A stretch of DNA of 64,000 bases from Fasciolopsis buskii. Taxonomy: Eukaryota; Platyhelminthes; Trematoda; Plagiorchiida; Fasciolidae. Location: assembly GCA_008360955.1 (NCBI GenBank), contig LUCM01009331.1, positions 160,099-224,098 of the forward strand. Direction: 5' to 3'. Under the pieces are notes generated by a model. That model was given only the letters and a program-made list of their open reading frames with translations, did no database searches and was not told the DNA's origin. This document shows positions 57,719-64,000 of this stretch, piece after piece (position 1 is the stretch's first letter; every line of letters begins with the position of its first letter). A program made the position numbers and the translations under genes.

Positions 57719-58020
57719 GTGGATAAATTGCAGGCGATTATCAGATTGCACTCGCAAAGTTTCCATTTCCCACATTATCGCTTACAGCTACTGGGTCAAA
57801 CTCAATTGTTCGGGCAGTCCAGTCCTTTTGACGCAGCATTTTGCACAAATCGAAATTAGGGGAACGGTAGTTTGTTGAATTCGATGGAACAAACTGAATA
57901 AGAGCCCTTAATTCACTAGTCTAACGACGTCTTAAGTGCAGTGGTACGAAACCATAGCTAGTAAGCTATCAAAATCTAAACTTATACAATGTGGTTAAGA
58001 AAATTCGAAACTCATTTCAG

Positions 58021-58234
58021 GAGTGATTCATTACAAGTGACTTATCTCCCGCGTAACACTCCACCCGGCACCTGGTCTCAGTGCGTAACGATGAAATCCC
58101 TTACTTTGGCTGTTCGGCGCGTGGATCAAACAGGACACCGAGACACGTTTGTTCCGCTGCCCAAAAACGTTGTGCCCAGTGTCTTCTCCAGTTCACGTGT
58201 CCACCAGATCTCGATTCTCTATTGTGTGGATTAA
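58021..58234 (+). CDS. Plus-strand terminal exon candidate
   Basis: Strong acceptor (gaaactcatttcag); only phase 2 is open, for 70 residues to a stop (SDSLQVTYLPRNTPPGTWSQ, VPLPKNVVPSVFSSS). An internal donor (CAGTGC/gtaacg) is possible. ATTAAA overlaps the stop (58230-58235). Confidence 0.45.
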
Positions 58235-58523
58235 AAATGCGTTTATCATAGTTGAGCTAAACCCGTAGCGGTGCTGTCTACTGGAATTTCCTTTGAAGTA
58301 TTCCAACTCCATTTTAAAAATGTTCACATTCTGCCTTCCCATTAGACTCTTTTCACTCTACCATAAATGGTAACAACAGCCAACATGGTTCAGAAAATAT
58401 AGCGTTTGTCTGGTACACGAAATGCTTTGATGCAGAGCGTTTTCGTATGCACTACCTAATTTACATGTGACGTCACGGTTTCACATCATCCTCAGACAGA
58501 AGCAAAAGACCAGGGAAACTTAC

Positions 58524-58832
58524 GGAAAGCGGAATGCAAGCTAGTTCTTCTTCAGGCGTACTTTGACTCACAATAAAGACAGAACGTCGTTGACACGGAA
58601 AATGGACGGTCTGACCACCGAGGTAAAAAGGGATTCCAACACAAGCAAATCGCCCATCAAAGAATTCCTTCCAGTTAGCGTGCCATAAGTAGGCACAGAG
58701 GTCAGGGGAGATCGCGCTACATGGCAAAAACTCTGCAGTTTTACTTTCCTCCCTGGCAATGTAGGAACTATTCACCACTCGTTCATTATGGTGCTTAGCT
58801 CTTGGATTGAGTGTCGTAGCTCCGAAGATGGG
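58524..58832 (-). CDS. Minus-strand exon, 309 nt, best isolated internal exon
   Basis: Acceptor gacttaaaactattgcag and ideal donor TTTCC/gtaagt. Phase 0-0, 103 open codons. Contains an NSS site and cysteines (EFLPCSAISPDLCAYLWH, GIPFYLGGQTVHFPCQRRS); likely extracellular. I do not recognise the family. The unspliced frame is open to 58473. Confidence 0.52.
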
Positions 58833-59201
58833 CTGCAATAGTTTTAAGTCCTCATATCATTCACACACTTGCGCTGCAAATTTTGGCTCTCAGACTTCGG
58901 AAAATGTCGTTGATCATTCAATTTTCCTCAGTTTTACTGCCTTTCTCTTTGCCCACCTGCTTCTCTCACGGTAGCTTTCGTGCTTTTTATTTCCCTGCCA
59001 GAACATTTGGAATAAAGCCACGGAAGTGAAACTAAATTAACAGTAAGTTTGTTCCAACGAGGCCGATTGTAATGGCATGTTGTTGGTAGAACCAGTGTTT
59101 ATCTTGGTTGCACTGAATCACTTATTATGCTCCACGAATAAACTTGGAAAGAAATTGATTCATTTCGCTACCTTTCCAAAGAGAAAGCTGGTAATTTAAT
59201 A

Positions 59202-59424
59202 TGAATGACATAATGTTAACAACGGCGTCATTGGTAGATGTAATTCGCAACAAATTATTTGGATGCAGAACTTGCCTTGAGAATGACTACCTATGGTAGT
59301 CGAAAAATTGACGAATTACATGAGCCAACAAGGGTGGGTAGTTACCATTATATAATTCACAATAGAAACGAATACGTGGTGCATCAACTTTTTCATTCAT
59401 TCCTTACATCATTCGGTCCTGATA
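59202..59424 (+). mobile_element. Foldback element copy 3, internally deleted, with tail
   Basis: Left arm (tgaatgacataatg...gtagatgtaattcgc), then a short unrelated centre, then right arm with the hairpin (gactacctatggtagtc, gaaaaattg) and attcacaat, then the tail (cgtggtgcatcaac ... ttcggtcctg). Confidence 0.78.
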
Positions 59425-61092
59425 TTTAGAACACTCTGTTGTTTCACTAGAGTTACACACCAGCAAAAGTGGTCATATTTATAAAATACTGTAGTGCACG
59501 CCGCCTTTGTCCTTGCGCTTTCCCCAAGTATGTTATGCACACGCAAATGCTAGCACCTTTTTCATTATCATTTAGACGGAAAAATGTTTTCTGTTAGTCC
59601 GACTGCCAATCGGAGCCCACCTTCTACGCACAAACCTCAACATTCCACTCGGGAAGCACCATGTTCGAGTTTCCCTCTTAACAAATCTAATCGGTGGCGC
59701 ATATTTTTCGTCGAATCCGGGGTCTGAACCCCGGTTTTCCAACCGGAAGGCATTGTTGCCACTATAGCTCCCTTCCAATAATATTCAGCAATCACCAACG
59801 CAATATCCGCATATTGTTGTATCTAAAATGCCACAATTATTAAAATGCTGGAGTAAATTACTGTTGCCAAAGGAACAGGCCTCTGAAAGACAGAAACGGT
59901 GTACGTATGTGAGGGACGTTTGGAGAATCCTATCCTATTAACAAATGGGAAATTAAATTATTATTTTCAATGATACTACTGATGGGTAACCTGAAAGTAA
60001 GTTGCTAAAATACAATGGGCTGTTTTAGGACCCACTTTTGGTTAGTTTATTCCTGGACCGCAGCATTATTTCGGAATTAGACTATATTATTCATATTTAT
60101 GCCACAAATATCTGAACTTGAGTAGAATAACACTTCTGTTTCACAAGAATTCTCAAAGTAACATTTGCTCTCAAATTGTTGGGTTATGCGCAGGTAATCG
60201 GTGCATTTTCCAGTAACCAAGCCCAAATGTGCCAATGCAAGACGGTCCATGATTCAGTCTTATATAATCTAGATCTCATTAGATCAACTGAGTGATATCT
60301 CCGAACAGCTATCAATATACTTCTGAATAATTTGAAAAGTATTCTGAAGTACTGTTGGAAACTTGGGTTTGTTGGGAACTGAGTTTTCCCAAATTCGTGG
60401 TTTATCAGATAACATCATCTGAAGTTCATTACCAGCTGTTTAGCTTTTGTTCCGTGGATATGAATCCTATGACATAACTGTTTAATCATCATATAAACAT
60501 AAACCAACTTCACCCAAAAAGTAATACTAGGGACCAAAAAGCATTGCCTAGCTACTCTGTTATCTGTCCGTTCTCCCTTGAGGAAAACTTCAAGTTTGGC
60601 TACACAGAGCGTATGATATCGGTTGATCAACCAGTGGTCCATAACGACCCACAAATGTTTGATGCCTCAGCATTTAATCTGTAATCCCAATCCAAATGAG
60701 CCCAGTTTGCGAAGCGCAGATGATTACACCAACCGGATGTTGAGCACTACCTCATTTGTTTGATCGAATGAATTTCCCAAATGCGTCAGGAACGCTGTCG
60801 TGAATGACCGGTAGCCTACCAGCGTTTTCGATTGTGACGTAGCTTGCGCAATATAATTTCCATCGCAATTGACTCCTGCTAGGCAAATGACATTTGAGAA
60901 GACGAATAATATACTGGTAAGAATACTTCCGTTGAGGATTCATTCTGATATGTGAGTCAACAATTACGACGAATTATCCATGATAATAAGTCCAGGGTGA
61001 CTAAAATCTGGGTAAATAAGTTGAAAAAGCGGTGTTAGACAGCAATTTGCTTTCCTCCGTTTTTTAATTCAGCTGATCTGATAAGACCTTGT
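59425..61092. other. Possible LINE 3' remnant, otherwise no gene
   Basis: At 59477-59490 tttataaaatactg repeats the 14-mer found at 1103-1116 after foldback copy 1. A frame at 59586-59767 (plus) is open but not recognised. The rest has only chance-length ORFs. Confidence 0.3.
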
Positions 61093-61224
61093 ATGACTAA
61101 ATACCATTTCTTTTTTGTGGCCCATGGTTGGAGCAGTATGGAATGCTCCTTCCAATACACCCATATTCCTAGAATTTTACAAAAAGATGCCCTCTCCCCA
61201 CATTTCTCCGAGTTGTCCCTGCAG

Positions 61225-61436
61225 TACAGCGTGGACCCAAACTTGTGTACAAAAATGAAAGGGTGTTCTCCCGAAAGGACATAGAACTAAAGTGCTTCAC
61301 ACTGACATTGCATAGTTCAACGTCGGATACATTATCCCATATGTTATCACGCACATATCACAAACTGAATAAAAATATCAGACTAATTTTCCGTTTACCG
61401 GTGGATTTAAAAAAAGCAATTGTCACTTTACTGTGA
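61225..61436 (+). CDS. Plus-strand terminal exon candidate
   Basis: Excellent acceptor (ctccgagttgtccctgcag). Phase 1 reads 69 residues to a stop (LVYKNERVFSRKDIELKCFT, HKLNKNIRLIFRLPV, KKAIVTLL). A donor (TTACCG/gtggat) near the end could splice out the last 16 residues. Good composition, unknown family. Confidence 0.48.
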
Positions 61437-63639
61437 CGACGAAAAAAGTGAAAACTGGTCCATTCTGCCATCAGAGACCCGCTTTGGTTACTAGACTGAA
61501 AATGGAGTTAGGATACGTAGACTTGCAGTTACTGGCGATATACATGGTTGTAGTTGTTGCAAAGGAAGTACCCCTGAACAATGGAAATTACCTATCCGTA
61601 TAAGTCTAAATAACTACTAATTCTGTCAAGAGATGAAGGCGTGGTAAAGAGTTTGCTAAATTTCAGCCTTAGAGAGGCCTCCGAAGTAGCACATGGTTTG
61701 ACGTGCAAAGTATGTGAGAATGGCTGTTGATAGTGTGCATCGTTCATTACGAAACACTCACGGGAATGTTGTGAAAGACCACGCAAATAATGGGGTATAT
61801 GCATAAAAACATATATATTTAACAAACACAACGGAAAATCGATTTGCGAAAACATCTAAACAAAGACTCAAAATCAGTCACAAAAAGTGGATAGTTTACC
61901 GTCTACATTCCAAAATAACTACAAAGCATGTGGTTATCGTCCTGTCATTTTGTGTGTTTTTAAAGCCATTCTTCAGTTTTGGGAATGAACGGAGCAGCGT
62001 AGGATTTAAAAAACCTTGAAAAACATTCATTTTCAGCGATTTAAGTGTCTGAGTGTTGCATCACAAACTAATCAGAAATACCTCGGTGTGTTCTAATTTC
62101 TCTCCCAATATTAGAAGAGTAATCTTTCACCTGCTAAAAATTATGAATTACTGAGGTCCAATCGATACTGTCAAGTGAACCAACTAGCCAGGCACAGATA
62201 ACGTTTAACTGGTTATCAAAAAGCCAGGACAGGATTATACTGTTGCTTCCTCTTCAACAGTCCATACCGATCGAATTTGACTGCGGATTTTAACCTAGGT
62301 CAAACACGAGTAGGTCAAACGCCAAAGAAAATTGGCTAACCGAGCAGTCTCTCAAAGATTTACCGGTTACAAATGCCTCTAGATTCCGATCTTCTACCCA
62401 GCTACGAACCAACACGTGCTACAGATATTTGCGCTTCATATCAGCCCGTAATTAGTTTTGAAAAATCTCTAAGAACAAAGCGGGATAGGGTAGCGGCTAT
62501 GACCCTCAACTGGCAAGTTTTACTCCGCAGTTCTTGTCCCAATTCGAAATAAAACAGTTTTACATAGGAGATTTTGTGGTTTCGTAATAGCGAGCCTGGC
62601 AGCGACACCGTAGGATGAGTAATGCTATAGGAAATTTACACTCTTATTACTCAAAACTGTTCTATAGATAGTCCTGCCGTTTCTCGTTCTTCGTTCACCT
62701 GTAACTCTCCGAAGTCATACATTTCAAATCTTCATGCCATTATCTACTCTCATGTTGGGAATGACGAAAAAAGATGCAGGAGCTGATTTGCCATCCAAGC
62801 ACGGTTGACAATTGTGATTCCTTAATTAGTTTCATGTTGTCTGGCCATTTTTAAGTATATTTTTCTAATCTCCTTCATATTTGCTATGTGATGTTGCTAA
62901 TCGATCACGTCATAAACGTGCATGTCTGCAAATGTGCAATATTTTAAAACGTAAATTGTACGCTTCGGACGTTTCCTCTAAACCGCGGTTGTTTTCGACC
63001 CTACCGAAAAATACCCGAACAGTGTACCAATGTGGTTTCTGTTTAAATAAATCCTGGTAACTGTACGATGATAATTGTTGCTCGTATTCCGAACAACTGG
63101 ATTTGCTTTCTCATCAGAACCTGTGCAGTATGAAAAAATACTAATGTGCTCTGGGCTAAAGAGCCCACCGATCCACAATCTCGTGGACAGTTTGTGGGTT
63201 GGCCACCATTGCTCTAGTTATGACCGATAACCTCGGATTTCTCAAATAATGCCAGCCAAAGTGGATTTAACATTGCCCATCTAAATAGCAGCTCTCGAAG
63301 TGGTGCATGTTACAAGGGAAACGTTATACCGAACAATGTTATCTTCATCTTTCGTCATCAAGGGGATTTATGGCTTTCTTGATAGACGATGTTTAACCGA
63401 CCGACCGATCAGGACCGGCTTGGTAATCCATGCATTTCTGGAAATGCTCTCACGGGAGCATGCTGAAAGGATAAAATGGAACGCCGATGTCCATCGAGCA
63501 CCGTTCCTAGAGCCACGCGTGCCTTTGATTGGTTGCGCTACAACTCTGTCATTCTATTTCATTGTTTTGCTATCGGATATTTGGTTCCATCATGTTTTCC
63601 GTTCGACGCTACAGTCGCTCGTAATTACTGTTGTTCAGA
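61437..63639. other. No gene recognised; upstream flank of the LINE
   Basis: From about 63180 on the GC content rises and overlapping frames stay open (63300-63701, 63476-63787). These may be the 5' untranslated or ORF1 part of the LINE, but no motif such as a zinc knuckle was seen. Confidence 0.3.
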
Positions 63640-64000
63640 AATCGTATGGCTTCTCAACATATACTGGTATCCCGTGTTGCTGCACTTCAACGATCTTTTA
63701 ATCGATCTCAGAAAGGCACTCGCGCTGACTGGCAGGCAGCACATAAATGCACTTTACCGGCCAAAATATCCATTCCGGTATTGTTGATTACAAACGTCCG
63801 CTCTCCATCTACGAAAACGTCGGATCTAGCCTTCGCACTTCAATGACCGATCCATGTTCATACGTGTGTCATCTGCATACACGAATCCTGGCTGAACCCG
63901 GATATCGCTGATTCGATCGTGTCGATAAACAGCTTCAGACTCCATCGGCAGGACAGAGTTTTGGACAAGAGGAAGACTGGAGGTGTTGTTGCAGCATACA
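63640..64000 (+). mobile_element. CR1/Jockey-type LINE, start of the AP-endonuclease domain, truncated by window end
   Basis: The frame reads SIPVLLITNVRSPSTKTSDL AFALQ, one in-frame TGA (63844-63846), then CVICIHESWLNPDIADSIV, FRLHRQDRV and KTGGVVAAY. This is the order N-R-S...K.D.L, I..ESWL (the catalytic Glu), F...R.DR, GGV..Y of the APE endonuclease in non-LTR retrotransposons. The stop shows the copy is probably dead. Reverse transcriptase would lie beyond 64000. Confidence 0.75.

Noticed and set aside
1..64000. CRISPR arrays, rRNA, operons or bacterial genes
   Set aside because: No regularly spaced repeats, no rRNA-like block and no operon-like ORF packing; the window is eukaryotic.

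Overview
The window looks like AT-rich nuclear DNA of a metazoan, most likely a parasitic flatworm (digenean-like). This is inference from very small symmetrical exons, GT-AG splice sites with pyrimidine tracts, tRNA-derived SINEs, a CR1/Jockey-type LINE and foldback repeats. There is no prokaryotic-style gene packing. No long uninterrupted ORF matches a family I can name; the only family I recognise is the endonuclease region of a non-LTR retrotransposon running off the right end. All protein-coding calls are single exons or short chains found by eye from splice signals, open frame and phase. I searched for such sites, so selection bias is real and confidences are kept low to middling.

Layout. 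0-3 kb: a nearly perfect foldback repeat, a possible LINE 3' fragment and a SINE. About 3.2-3.7 kb: two plus-strand exons. About 4.1-12.5 kb, minus strand: the most interesting locus, a chain of tiny exons (18, 21, 171, 9, 27 or 72, 42, 51, 63 and 78 nt). All are multiples of three and open in phase 1, flanked by longer exons. This is the architecture of the micro-exon genes (MEGs) known from Schistosoma. It encodes hydrophobic leader or membrane segments and an acidic, tyrosine- and proline-containing stretch. About 11.4-20.1 kb: plus-strand exons, partly interleaved with the minus gene. 20-33 kb: sparse exon candidates on both strands, some with AATAAA just after the stop. 33.6-36.2 kb: a pyrimidine-rich, gene-poor stretch ending in an inverted pair of SINEs. 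37-50 kb: plus-strand exons of cysteine-containing, probably extracellular proteins, including a transmembrane exon at 49.1 kb. 50-59 kb: mixed-strand exons, a minus exon chain at 55.5-52.2 kb and a 309-nt minus exon at 58.5 kb. 59-64 kb: a third foldback copy, a strong plus-strand terminal exon at 61.2 kb and the LINE.

Recurring theme: many candidate exons encode short beta-rich, Cys- and NxT/S-containing segments, and several have a hydrophobic segment. That would fit surface or secreted proteins, but I cannot assign a domain family. Transcript data or gene prediction is needed to join the exons.
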